Shown here: one piece after another, positions 1-10,612 of the stretch
Layout: each line of letters opens with the position of its first letter
Position numbering within the stretch: the first letter of the stretch is position 1
From: Benincasa hispida
Lineage: Eukaryota; Streptophyta; Magnoliopsida; Cucurbitales; Cucurbitaceae
Length of the DNA: 64,000 bases
Assembly (NCBI RefSeq): GCF_009727055.1
Contig: NC_052351.1
Location: forward strand, 54,723,441-54,787,440
Direction: 5' to 3'
Notes under the pieces: generated by a model
What the model saw: only the letters and a program-made list of their open reading frames with translations
Databases searched by the model: none
Told to the model about the DNA's origin: nothing
Made by a program: the position numbers and the translations under genes

Positions 1-504
1 ACCAAGCATCAAGGCACCGCGCACAGCCCGTGTGGCTAAGCACGCCCATGCGTCGAGCGGCCAGCCTATACGTTGGTGGCCAGCACCATGCGCCCATGCC
101 AAGCAAGCCATGCGTCAAGAATGGACGGTCACCCTATGTGTTGGTGATGGTTAGCTCCTTGCGATCGCTAAGTTGAATTTTCATGATAGTGAATTGGCTT
201 GCTATGCGTTGAGTAGAGGCTATGCGTTGCTTATGGACTAGGCGTTGAGCAACCAAGAGTTGGACGCATACAAGCATGAAATCATCAGGATAACATCATC
301 AAAACGATGTGTCTTGTTGGGAGGAAAGCCTTAAGCCTTAAGAATTTGAGGTGGTGGCATCAGATTGAAGGCCCATGCGTTGGCAACGTGGGAAAAAGAC
401 ACTTAGCTTACGATGACCACAGCATTGTGTTGATGGGACGAGAAGGAGACACTTGGCCATGCAGCCAAGTAAGTGGTGTCAACTACGGAGAAGGTTTCGA
501 CGCC

Positions 505-513
505 TATAAATAG
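505..513 (+). promoter_or_regulatory. LTR TATA box
   Basis: TATAAATAG inside the A0 LTR. The same motif sits in the same context at 12326-12334, 28976-28984, 34532-34540 and 47198-47206. It is absent from the first LTR pass at 26118-28528. It is the likely core promoter of the element. Confidence 0.65.
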
Positions 514-1321
514 AGCCAAGAGACTTCATTTTTAGTTCACAATTCAAAAATACCATAAAAAGAGTGGGAGAGTGGTGCAAACCTTGCGTTGGAGGCAAAT
601 CCATGCGTTAGTCATAGAGGACGCATTGGATAGTAAGGTCTGAAGAGGACACATCAACTTGGGACGAGGAGTTCTCTCAATTTACTCGTGCATTGGAGTG
701 ATTTCAAAGCCACTTGAAAGCTCTGAAAGTCTAGTTTTTAGAGTAGGGCTTCTGGAAGAAAATCTCGAAGGGATCTGGCTGGAAACTGAAAAGAACACAG
801 AAAGGTCAGGCTATCAGATCAGTTTGGGCCAGTCTTGAAGATTGTCTGATTCCGGCCAAACCACGAGGTGTTCTGAGCTCAAATTTTAGGGTAAGCTTCC
901 TTAAAACATTTTTTTGAAGAAAGTATCTCAAAATAACGTACAGAACTATGAGTAATATAAGCTATAAGTTGAATCAGGATTATAGGGGTGAAAAGGGAGC
1001 TACTAGAGTGAAAAGCTCCTAAGCAATCAAGGTGAGTGGCTAAAACATTTTGACTAAAACATTTGCTTAAATTTTTTTTATTACAACCTGTTATAGAAAG
1101 TATGTTTTAAAGAAGAATATTCTCATGCCAACTAGTTTTACAAAGTGATTTCCAAGCAAGCTATGAATTATGTTTTAAACGCATACATGAGTGAGAAGTT
1201 TGTTAAAAAGCTATTTATATGTGCAGCATGCGTTAATAACTTTAAAGCCATGTTTTTATATGTGTTATACTTTACATGTTTTAAAGACAAAGTCATTTAT
1301 GACTAGTTTTACTTAAAACGC

Positions 1322-1489
1322 GATACCGAAGGACATTTGAGAAGGTATCCGCCCAACTAAATACTGAAGAACATTTGAGAAGGTATCTATTGGTACTAAA
1401 GGATGTTTGAGAAGGTACCAAACCAACCAGATACTGAAGGATGTTTGAGAAGGTATCTGAACAGAAGTATCCAAGGTATGACGGTATTT
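1322..1489 (+). repeat. Tandem array of five short hairpins in LTR A0
   Basis: Four units of about 35-40 bp share a core like gaaggacatttgagaa, each bracketed by a 6-8 bp inverted repeat. A fifth hairpin has a different loop. Stem arms are 1322-1327/1344-1349, 1360-1366/1382-1388, 1391-1397/1414-1420, 1428-1435/1452-1459 and 1465-1471/1483-1489. Unit 3 has GGTAC/GTACC where the others have GATAC/GTATC, so both arms changed together. Confidence 0.75.
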
Positions 1490-2182
1490 AATATGGCCAC
1501 GTGCACGTAGGTAGAGTCAGAGATTGAGCAAAAGGGTTCTCTCTTGACTAGTAGTTGGTGTTGGGATTGTTTTTACCCATAGTAGGGTTATTCTCAACTG
1601 AGAAATAGTTTTACTCTTTTATGATTAAAACAACTTTATATGTTCTATGCTTGGAAAATGTTTATACTGCAGTACAAGTACTATAGAAGCTTATATTTTA
1701 GTTAAACTCTTTATTGAGATTTTGCATGAGAATCATTTATCTTTCTTAAGTCACTCACTGGGCGCAAGCTCACCCATTTTCAAATGTTTTCTTCCCCCCC
1801 CCCCCCACAGGTTAGCGGTCAAAACCTCTGAAGATAGCTCTGCATTCTACTCTGCCATTTGAGGAATAATGAGATTTGTAACCCATCTGTTAAGTAGTTA
1901 CTATTAAATATTTGTACACATGTTACTGTTGTTCATATAGGACTAGGGTTTGTGGGGTTTTGGGGACTTGTGAATCTAGTGTTGTAATGACTCTAAATAT
2001 GTTATGTTTTATGAATTTAATAAATTATTGGCCTAAAGATATTCCGCTGTATATGGTTTTTATATTGGTATCAGAGTTATTCTTGCAAAGAGTTTAGGTA
2101 GGCAGTAAGTGTCAGCCATCAGGGTGCTGCCAGTCATTGCCTTTTTCTAGGGCTAGAGGGTGGTCTGGGGCGGGTGTGGACA

Positions 2183-3200
2183 TTTCTTCTTTCTTCTTTT
2201 TCTCTTAAGCCCCCTTCTGGTTTTGTTGCCTCTACTACAACCTCCGTCCAACGGCAACTCAGGGGCCTCCAACGGCAAACTCAGCCTCCGTGGCCATTCT
2301 CCATCGCAATCTCTTCTTCTTTTCTTCTTGGAGAATCCTCATAGGCTTTCTGAATTGGCAAATCACCTAAGGAATCTCTGTGGGCCAGGACACACCTCTT
2401 CCCGTTTCTTCTTCAAACCGCCACTGCCTCTGTTTCTTCCTCCGTAGGCAATGATTGATTTACAACCCAGCCTCGGCCAATCCACCTCCTAGCTCCAAGG
2501 TTACTCAGAATATTGCCAAACACCTCCCGTATCATTGCATCTCTTCCTTTCACTCTCAGTTGAGGCCGGCAAGGTGTTGGAAACAGGAATGCTCTCATGT
2601 TTCCTTCTCTTTTGAACAGAGGAGGCCTAGTGGCCAAAGCCCACAAGTCTGGGGACAGTGTGGGCTTGGGCGATGAGTCTGCGACTGGCAGCCAAAAATA
2701 CTGCCTCTAGCATGGCTACTTGGTCAGGGGTGGATGGTGAAGCAGAATTGGTTAGGAGTGTCAAGCCATGGATACAAACTTGGGAGGACTGATAAATCGC
2801 TTAAGGTGCTGGGGAAGAAGGAAGGTCTGGATGCTAAGGCGCTAGGGTTTCCGATTTGCAAAATGAGGTAAAATTTCACGAGGGAAGGGACTCTATTTAT
2901 AGGTTGGGCCGTAGTGGGCCCAACGCGATTTTTGCGGCAACAGGCCTCGAGCAGCTCAAAAGATGCGTCGTTCCACTTCCCTCATTTTCTTTAATATTTT
3001 ATTTGAATGGATGCAAGATAAAGATTAATGCATTATGCTCACCAAGGAAAATGCATTTTCGCAGAGGACGGGGAACAACGCATATATCCTCGCAACACAC
3101 CCCTGAACCAAATGCATTTCTGGAGGATACCTCAACATAGTGCATTTAGCTAAGGACGGGCAAAGGACAAATACGAGCGCAACACACCCCTCAACTCAAT
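2183..3200 (-). other. Unclassified block with a minus-strand promoter-like module
   Basis: No protein family is recognised. Read on the minus strand, a TATA box and TGGGCC motifs (2842-2922) lead into a GA-rich, CT-rich transcribed-like stretch. An unrecognised 77-codon frame (2646 down to 2413) has a charged, low-complexity tail. Plus-strand frames look like shadows. Between 3000 and 3200 the motif atgcattt recurs several times, which resembles a repetitive U3. This is either an unrecognised LTR or a promoter and 5' UTR fragment of a host gene carried into the repeats. I cannot decide. Confidence 0.35.
2842..2922 (-). promoter_or_regulatory. Site II (TGGGCC), TATA and telo-box module
   Basis: On the minus strand, in order: a TGGGCCCA palindrome (2915-2922), GGCCCA (2905-2910), CCTATAAATAGAG (2891-2903) and AAACCCTAG (2842-2850) about 45 bp downstream of the TATA. 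Site II motifs plus a telo-box just after the TATA are typical of plant ribosomal-protein and other growth-linked gene promoters. No matching coding sequence was recognised downstream. Confidence 0.5.
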
Positions 3201-3559
3201 ACAGTTGAGTTAGGTGAACGCAAAGCATCTCTTATTAGCTTGATATGCGTCCATTATCGCCTTGTATACTTGTTGTTAATTGTTTTATTATTATTATTAT
3301 TTATGATTTATTTTTCATCATTGCAAGTTGTTATGACTTGCACTAATAAAATTTCTCTTTATTACTTACTCATTCACCATTTAAAGCTCAACGCATTAAT
3401 TACATAAAAACTCAAAGAATTAAAGACGAGACAGAATTAAATGCAAAGAAGTAAATGAGGACATAAATTCATAAAGTCAAGAATGAATTAAATACGAAAA
3501 CAAAGACAAAATTCAAAATTCAAATAGACAGAAATTTAAGAAAGCATTAAACATAGTAT
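3201..3559. other. AT-rich non-coding stretch
   Basis: No supported gene. It includes a short TTA-type run (about 3285-3305). On the minus strand the wording (gcatttaattctgtct and similar) resembles non-coding parts of Athila/Tat elements next to gag, so it probably belongs to the element at 3560-7044. Confidence 0.4.
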
Positions 3560-5014
3560 TGAGATATGGACTAAAAATTTGCGTTGTCATGAGTGATTGC
3601 AATCCACATCTCCGCAGGCGATCAGACTTGCCTGCCCAATGTCCTAAGGCATTGCTCCTTTCCTGTAGATCCCGAGGCTTCTGAATTGCTGGGCAACATT
3701 TTCGGTGCTCGACTTCTCAGCTAGAGGCCAGTTGGCCCACTTGAATTTTCAGACACCTTATTGAAGATTCCTGCGCTTGCATTATTGTGTCGTTTTTATC
3801 CATGTATTGCTTCAGCAGTATCTCCAATGAGCTTCTTGAGGTGTTCGATGATGATGATTGCTGGTTGTGCGGTTACCTTGGTTGCCCTTGATTATGGTGA
3901 AAAGGAGGATTCCCTCTACTACCCCTTGATAGTTAACTAGCCCCCCTTGTTTTGGATTGCCTCCCCACTGAAGTTAGGATGGCTTCTCCAGCCCGGTTTA
4001 TAGGTGTTGCTGAAGGGGTTGTTTTGGATGGTGCATACTTGCTGAAGAGTCAATGGGCACATGTCAGCTCCGTGAGCCCTTCCACAATTAACACAACTCA
4101 TTGCAGCCACTTGAGCCAGTGCAGCAGGTTGCGCTGATTGTTGAGCAATGGCCCCTTAGTTAATTGCTATTGACTGGAGGATCGAGGTCACCGCGGCCAT
4201 CTGAGCAGCCAACATGGCCATTGTCTCCGTAGGAACAATGGCTGTTTCATTTTTCGTTCTCTCGACGCCTCAGCTTCCATATCCATCGTCGATCCAGTCA
4301 TCCATATTTCGCGAGATGCGGTCGAGGATGACTTTAGCCTCTGTGTATGTTTTATCCATAAAACCTCCTGCCGTGGAGGCATCAGCAACAGCCTGCATTG
4401 CTCGGTTCGGGCCATTGTAAAAAGTTTCCATCAAGACGCAATCGGGGATCCTGATATGCGGGCCATTTTTCACCAGTCTCCTAAATCGCACCCAGCAATG
4501 CTTAGGGTATCATTCTCCATCTACTCGAAGTTCAACACATCCTTTCGTTGCCTTGCATTGACGACAGGTGGGAATAACTTCTTCATGAACCACTCTACCA
4601 GTTGATCCTATGAAGTGATCTCATTTGGCTCCAGTGAGTGAACCTACCTCTTAGCCTCGTCCCTCAAGGTGTAGGGAAACAAATACAGTCTTATACTCTT
4701 TGAGGTTACGCTAGGTAAGGAAATGTTGCCGCACATTTCAACAAAGCTGGACAAATGGGTGTGTGGGTCTTCACCTTGTAGACCCCCGAACTGCCCGGCA
4801 TTTTGAAAAATTTGCAGCATAACCGGCTTAATCTCGAACATGCATTCTCCTCCACAGTAGGCCTCGAGATTCCAGGAAAAAAGTCATACAAATTGGGAGC
4901 CGCATAATTCCTCATCGGGATGTTGCGATCAGCAGCCAGGAAGAAAAGATCCTGTGCTGGTCGAATAGCCCCTTCATTCACAACCGGTACCGCATTATCA
5001 TTGTTGTTTTCCAT
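3560..5014 (-). pseudogene. Athila-like gag (capsid) pseudogene
   Basis: Structural (gag) gene of an Athila/Tat-type Ty3/gypsy element, read from an ATG at 5014 downward. Recognisable pieces are an N-terminal segment with a NYAAPNLYDF-like motif, a retrotransposon gag domain with GQFGGLQGEDPH, HLSSFVEMCG and IRLYLFPYTLRDEAKR (about 4830-4644), then NGPNRAMQAVADASTAGGFMDKT (about 4440-4350), and a Cys-containing SCVNCGRAH segment near 4080-4110 that resembles a zinc knuckle. The frame shifts several times (frames break near 4706, 4644 and 4491), and the coding signal dies out near 3560 before any protease. The gene lies just downstream of the primer-binding site and LTR at 5215-7044, as expected for a 5' half element. 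Confidence 0.75.
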
Positions 5015-5214
5015 GCTTGCTGCCTTCTTTCACCTAATTCGGTTCTGACGTGCCCTTGCGCAAAAGTACGCTCGATCTCAGGGTCAGCTTCGAATTCTAG
5101 TTCAACACCAAGACTCATAAACCGTCAAGCTGCTCTCCGCATTAAACAGCCAGTACAATGAGATCTGTCCTACAAAATACCAAAAATACACTCAAATAAT
5201 AAACCGTTAACCAG

Positions 5215-5232
5215 TTCCTAGCAACGGCCCCA
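5215..5232 (-). other. Primer-binding site, tRNA-Asp type
   Basis: The minus strand reads TGGGGCCGTTGCTAGGAA. The canonical Athila/Tat primer site is complementary to the 3' end of tRNA-Asp (TGGCGCCGTTGCCGGGGA), and this copy differs from it at several positions. It sits between the LTR end and gag, which fixes the orientation of the element. Confidence 0.7.
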
Positions 5233-5235
5233 TAA

Positions 5236-7044
5236 ACTTATTGAATGCTAGAATTGATGCTAAAAGATATGCCATGCTATGCGCGAAATGATGCGATAAT
5301 ACTTCTAGATATGCGTTAATTATGAATGCTCTTGTAGTATCCATGCGTTGTCACAGGTTTACTTATGTTGGAACCAAGTGTAATTCCACCGCAGGTTTCT
5401 CAGTGTGATCCAAGGTCGAACACAGGGACTGTTTAAGGTTATTGTGGTATGTTTGTGATATATGCGACCAGGTTTTTCAATCTTTAAAGAGTGTTTTGTA
5501 CAAGTATATAAAATTGCGGTAAAGTAAAGGAAAGAAGTAAAAATGCGATAATAAAATAAGTACAGTAAAACTAAGCTAGATGATACAAGATATAGGCTTC
5601 ATGATACAAGATGTTGGGGTCTAGACTAGCTGTGAAGGTTATGCAAAGAACATGGAATGCGGCGGCAAGTCTTATGTACAAAACAGAAAGAGAAAGATAA
5701 CTAATATAAACAACACAAGTTTCTTAATTGCATTGAAGCCATAAGTACGGTTTTGCTTTTCTCTTGGCGTACACTTTTTAGTGATCAACCGTGCTTCCAC
5801 ATGTCTGTGATGAAATAGAGATGAATGTAATGAACGCAAGGTTGCTTCCACGTTTGGAAGTACTACTCGCTTTAGTTAACGTATTCTTCTAACCTTCTCT
5901 TGATAGATCAGAATGGCATCTTCACAAACTCTCACAGATGAAGATGCCATCTAGCATGCCTTAGCTAAACGCAGTTTATCTCTTTAACACAAGTTAAGTA
6001 CTCGTTTAATTCATATAAACTACCAGGGGATTAAGAAGACATCATGGAGAAAGTGATTAATGGAGGAACGAAAGTAGACAGAAAATGGAATATGAAAGCA
6101 ATCGAAACATTTAATATATCTATTAAGCGTTTGATACATGGTGTGTGAATGAAGAGATAAAGAAAGTGAAATACAATGATGAAAAGTGATTGAACAGATA
6201 CAAAAAAGCGCCAACATCTTGGCACCGATTCGGGTAGAGATTTTCTTGCCGGATTGAATGGATTAAATGGATAGATGAGCTTCCCTCTTAGGCTTGCTCA
6301 ACCAGTAGCAGGGTTCTCAACACAAAGCTTCTCGGTGGGTATTTGGCATAATAGAACTGATTCTCACCTCTCAGCTTTGTCTCGTCTTCTTCCCGGATTT
6401 CTTTAGTTAAGCACTCAATTCAGCCTTTTCTCTCCACACTTTAGCAGCAATTAGTCCCATATCCAGTAGCATATCTTTTCTTTGAAATCTATGGGGTACT
6501 TATAGGTGAGGATCTTTGACTCTGGCCTTGTGGTCCCACTTATTGTTATGGAAATTTCGAAGATGGAGGGATATTATTCCTTCTGTTATGCAATCAGATC
6601 GTCAATTATGTACAACCGTTAGTTGTACACATGTCTCAATCCTCTGCTTTTGCATTGCAGCTGCATCTTTCGATCGTTAGTTCGCATGCGGTGTTTGCTT
6701 TTATTATCGCATACGGTTGAAAGTCAGCTCTGGATCGACTGTCTCATTGCACCGTCATTGCGTTAATCATCTCTTCATTGTTCATTAATGGGCGCAATGT
6801 GACAGAGATGCGTTGATCAGTTTCTCTTGAGCCGTGAGCGCAAGCGATGACTCAGTTTCCTGCAAAACAGAGTAAAATTCTCCTTGTCTTCCATCTTAAA
6901 GATGTTAGTGGGTGTAATTGCGATAATTTATAATTATTGTAATTCTAAGCTAATTTTCATACAATCGACGCATGTCCACTATCTTTTTGCCGCAATATCT
7001 AGATAAAGGTGCATAAATAACTTGTATTTCTACAAGTTACCATA
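5236..7044 (-). mobile_element. Athila-like LTR D1 (minus), upstream of the gag remnant
   Basis: Non-coding and about 1.8 kb. It matches the plus-strand segment 22078-23868 in reverse: both begin with the aacttgta..tacaagtt palindrome (here 7020-7040), share gcatgcgg-type and gcgcaatg-type wording mid-way, and end with caagt..gcgtta segments. The core promoter looks eroded (TATAAGTA on the minus strand near 6506), while the homologous copy has TATAAATAG. The exact start is uncertain because no target duplication was found. Confidence 0.65.
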
Positions 7045-7489
7045 TGGCTTTCTAGCTTGTTATATGTCTCAACAATTGAACCATTTCTTAATGCTTTTCA
7101 ATTTTAACTTGGATGTCGCTAAGACAAAAATTTGTACATTCAATTACGGCCGATTTTGTTTAATATCAAATTTAGCTAATTGTTCTACTAGATTTTCTAA
7201 TAGTTTGAGGGATTGACAGATGTAGTATAAATAATTGGTGCTTAATGAAAAAATTACATAGGAACTCTCTCTTGCTCTAGAAATTAGATAGACTCCTATC
7301 CTAGGTTTACATTTACACTTTTATGTTAATTTCACACATATTATCTCTCTCACATCAAAACCTCCATTTATCGCTCTAGTTTGAAAAATTAACTCAATGA
7401 AATAAATCATGCTTCTCTGCGGATCGACTCAAACTTACCACTATTGCTACGTTTTAGTAGTAATAGAAGTAGTTCGGCTGATTTGGGTG
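7045..7489. other. Unclassified repeat fragment, U5-like on plus strand
   Basis: No gene. The plus-strand text near 7415-7475 (gcggatcgactcaaacttaccact...) resembles the last part of Athila-type LTRs just before their primer site, but no primer site follows. It is probably a sliver of another LTR caught between D1 and the copia LTR. Confidence 0.35.
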
Positions 7490-8964
7490 AAACCACTCAA
7501 ATGAAGAAAACTTGGAAAATTCCACTCCAAGCCACTCCAAATGAAGCACTTTGAGTGGAATTTTCCTTTTCCGAATTTTTCAATTTTTTAATTTCCATTT
7601 AATTTTCAGTAAAAAATATATATATATATATATATATATTGTAAATTCAAATCTGAATTTGAATATTAATAAATGAAATAATGTTTTTATTTATTTAAAT
7701 AAATAATTAAACTAATTTAATAATTAATTAAATTATAATTTAATATCGAATAAAATTAATCAATTATCTAATTAGACATGAATCATGTCATGTAATTTTA
7801 ATATTTAAATCAACACATAAATGTTCTAAACTATCCAATTTTGTTCAATTTTCACGAAATTGAACGTTTTAATTGCATCAAATACAATTAATTAAAACCC
7901 TAATTGAATTTGAACACTTCAAATTCAAAAACCTAATTTCGAATTTGAATATTTCAAATCTGCTCAACTCATTCATCCAAGATATAATTTTACAAGCTAG
8001 TAGAGGGACCTTATGGTCCTACAGATCATGAGCTCCAATGATTTGAGATTAATTGGTTGAACTTTTTTAGACCAAATTAGTCAATATTCGTTAACTACCG
8101 AAACACACCCTATAGCTCAATAGTTGCACTCTCCTCACTGTAGATGTATTTCATTCAATTTTAATCATAATCTGTAAGTCAATCCTTCACAGGTTGTTCA
8201 TATTCTTAGCTAGGTCAAATTTATCATTTTACCCCTGTAAATACATCTTGCTCCTTAAGCTCCCACTAATCCTCTATTGAATAATTTGATATATATTCCA
8301 ACTTATAAACCATGTCTCTCTCGATCATGAGAGGGCGGGGCCCCACTGTTCAATACCAGGAATCAATGCTTAAGAGAACATCCTATCTTCTAACCCTAAG
8401 TCGGGCAGGAATGAATTTCATCTTGAAGAACTATGTCCCAAGCTTTCTATCTGATCTTATCCCCAAAATGGAAGACTTATTGAGCAGTGCTGATGAACTA
8501 CTCTCACCTATGTAGATCAAAGGATAATTCCGAATAGACAGAAGTTCATAGTTAGCTCAAGATTAAGATCGAGTTACCCAAGGTCATTGAATTTGAAATA
8601 GCAAAAATGGTCTATAAATATATAGATTCCACCACTCACATGTCTTCACATGAATGATTTTAGGATCACATCGTTTGTATCAGTATACAAAATAGGCATC
8701 CAATAGTGTCACTAGGATGAGGTACCCAATCTCATCCATATACTTATAGACCATTTTGGCTATATACTAAAACTTGAACCTCTTTTATGTCGCCATATAA
8801 AGTTAAAGTATTCATATTATAGCCATAGATTTGTTTATTGGATTTTTATAATAGAAGCAAAAATCAGTAACAATTTATTGAAAAATACTCAATAATACTT
8901 TTATTGATAAATAGAATATGTTAACAATATTTACGAACTGGAAATTTAGGACATTTTTCTAACA
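7490..8964 (-). mobile_element. Family-B copia LTR, copy B1 (minus)
   Basis: Starts with TGTTAGAAAAATGTCC at 8964 on the minus strand and aligns with the other B copies through the shared string near 8550 (gttcatagttagctcaagattaag on plus) and the region near 8010-8430. It has no internal region attached, so it is a solo or truncated LTR. The 3' boundary near 7490 is approximate. A (TA)n microsatellite lies at about 7617-7639. The 54-codon-plus frame at 8312-8515 is LTR sequence, not a gene. Confidence 0.7.
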
Positions 8965-10027
8965 ATTGATGTCAAAGTTTTTCCACCCATCCATTTTTTT
9001 TCATTAGTTATTAAAATAATATTACTTCTAAAAACATGGATTTTTAGAGAGATTAGTATAATAACCTCTAATCCTAATGGTTGAAGGCTTTTCTTTAAAA
9101 TATATAATATGATAACCCTTCACATCATTTATTGCATGTTAGATAATTGAAATCACATGTACTATTTTCAAGATCATTCTAAAACTGCTTTTAGTTCTTC
9201 AAAATTAATTTTGATTTGGTTAGGGAAACTTATATTTTCTTCTTTACTTGTTGAATTCTCATGGTTCTTGGATGCATTATAACTTCCCATGCTTTGAATC
9301 TATATACGGCTTGATCAACCTTCCTATTCATTGCTAGGCTATAGATTGACATATATGATATGTGATTTGCAATCGTGTGTTAATCTTCGAGTAGGAAAGA
9401 TTAAAGTGTGTTGATGATAGTCTAGATTTCGATTGTCTGATTTAGGTTATGACTTTAGTTTTTTTATGTATTGAAAAATTTTAAAATAATCTTGATAGTG
9501 GTATATCTAAATTACATTAGCTATGTCAACTAATATGTCAAATGTAAAGTATATCCATTAATTCGTTCTATTTTCGAAATTTTGAAATGATTTCGATGGA
9601 AATGTAAGTTACATATTAGTTGATTGATAAACTAGATTTAGAGAGGAAGAAAAGCATATCAATAATGTTTTTCCATTTTTTGTTCTATATCAATTTGTTA
9701 ATATACCAAATATGAAGCATTTCTTTTAAAATAATATACTTGGTATTTCAATTTTACATTGATACTAATTTTCGTTGTTCGTTGTTTATATCTATTCTTA
9801 TGTACTATTTGGTCCTTTTTTTAATTAATTATATTGAATCTACCTTTATTTCAACCATCTTTTTCTTTGCATAAACATATAATGCAAAACAATTAATCGA
9901 TACAAGTGTTGGGGTTTTTATACCAAAAGAAAAAGACTTGTACTTAAAAACTTTTAATAAATGGGGTTGATACAGGTATTGAAAAAACAATTACAGATTA
10001 TTGTATTAATTAACAATGTGTTATTTT
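8965..10027. other. AT-rich unique spacer, no gene seen
   Basis: No frames, repeats or motifs that I recognise. It differs from the flanking LTRs and is probably original intergenic DNA downstream of the peptide gene on the minus strand. Confidence 0.5.
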
Positions 10028-10387
10028 TCATGTTGTGGTTGCGCATATACTTGATGGCAAAATAGCATTGTGTTTTGGATTTGGAGCAGACCATGGGACC
10101 GGCCCCTTAGGCATGCAAGTAAGGATCATTGAGACAGTGGTTGGTGCCATTGTACCCATTCCATTAGGATTAAGTGTAGTAAACTCATGAGAGCTTGGAG
10201 GAAGGGATATTGATGACTCAGATACCTCAACAATAGATTCTCTAAAAGTAGGAATTGTAACTTCCAAAGTTACTGGAGCTTGTACTGAATCAAGCATGAT
10301 TCTAGAAGTTGCCATGAGCGTGGATGGAGAAGACATGGCAAGGAGGAAGAAGAATGTGAAGAATAAAATATCATGTTGAAATGCCAT
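10028..10387 (-). CDS. IDA-like (IDL) secreted signalling peptide precursor
   Basis: Single-exon 119-codon gene. Residues 1-26 form a hydrophobic signal-peptide-like stretch (LFFTFFFLLAMSS), residues 30-90 are a variable Ser/Thr/Pro-rich middle, and the C-terminal end carries MPKGPVPWSAPNPKHN (92-107). IDA and IDL peptides are cut from small intronless precursors. Their mature 12-mer is PIPPSAPSKRHN, preceded by a (L/M)PKG-type sequence, and is sensed by HAESA-family receptor kinases in organ abscission and root or stress signalling. Here 7 of 12 residues agree, including the Pro (102) equivalent to the hydroxylated one and the final HN. The unusual residue is Trp99 in place of Pro. A 12-residue tail follows. 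The start at 10387 is the only Met before the hydrophobic stretch. It is the only complete host-like gene in the window. The family call rests on the motif alone. Confidence 0.6.
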   Translation of the reverse strand: MAFQHDILFFTFFFLLAMSSPSTLMATSRIMLDSVQAPVTLEVTIPTFRESIVEVSESSISLPPSSHEFTTLNPNGMGTMAPTTVSMILTCMPKGPVPWSAPNPKHNAILPSSICATTT

Positions 10388-10612
10388 TGAACAGAAATGA
10401 AAAACTGGAATGCAAAATAATAAGTGAAGGATACTTCAAGTTTTTTAGATTTTGGGTAAATAAGGGATGTGTTATGGGGGGAGGAAATTAAATAAGATGG
10501 TAGAGAGAGAGAGGATGGTCTAAACATGGAAAATACAATTGTCATATTGGTGTTTTTGTTACCAAACTACCTTTTCATTCTAAATTTTTCAAAAACTCAA
10601 CTTGTTAAGTTG
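10388..10612 (-). promoter_or_regulatory. Upstream region of the IDA-like gene
   Basis: Unique sequence between the peptide gene and the nearest LTR. On the minus strand it has a CT dinucleotide run (about 10500-10516) and a weak TATA-like CTTATTTAATTTC (10484-10496), roughly 100 bp before the ATG. The LTR boundary at about 10617 leaves only some 230 bp of apparently original promoter. Confidence 0.35.

Larger units (their letters stand above)
1..2182 (+). mobile_element. Family-A LTR (Tekay/Del-like Ty3/gypsy), copy A0, 5' end outside window
   Basis: Long terminal repeat without coding capacity. It aligns by eye with 26118-28528, 33819-36146 and 46053-48024. In order it shows the end of a GC-rich catgcgtcgag-type U3 array (1-130), a TATA box (505-513), a five-hairpin array (1322-1489), a run of 13 C (1794-1806) and the end ...gggtgtggaca, against a family end of tgtgaca. 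It contains a ggtatcagag string near 2070 that looks like a primer site, but all copies continue about 110 bp beyond it to the true end. Neither a primer site nor gag follows, so this is a solo or truncated LTR. The left end cannot be judged. Confidence 0.8.

Noticed and set aside
1322..1489. Regularly spaced repeats considered as a CRISPR-like array
   Set aside because: Plant nuclear DNA, imperfect units, no unique spacers, no cas genes, and fixed inside LTR copies.
1794..1806. Poly-C run as a regulatory or slippage signal (also about 30525-30535 and 35804-35820)
   Set aside because: A shared homopolymer in the LTR with varying length. Length is unreliable in sequencing and no function can be supported.
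2066..2080. ggtatcagag string in the family-A LTR as a primer-binding site
   Set aside because: All copies continue about 110 bp to a common tgtgaca end, and A1 has its own site after that end.
2413..2646. 77-codon minus-strand frame downstream of the promoter-like module
   Set aside because: No recognisable family and low-complexity tail. Listed only as part of an unclassified block.
8312..8515. 67-codon frame as a small gene (similar frame at 21067-21252 on minus)
   Set aside because: Both lie at the same place in family-B LTRs and are non-coding repeat.
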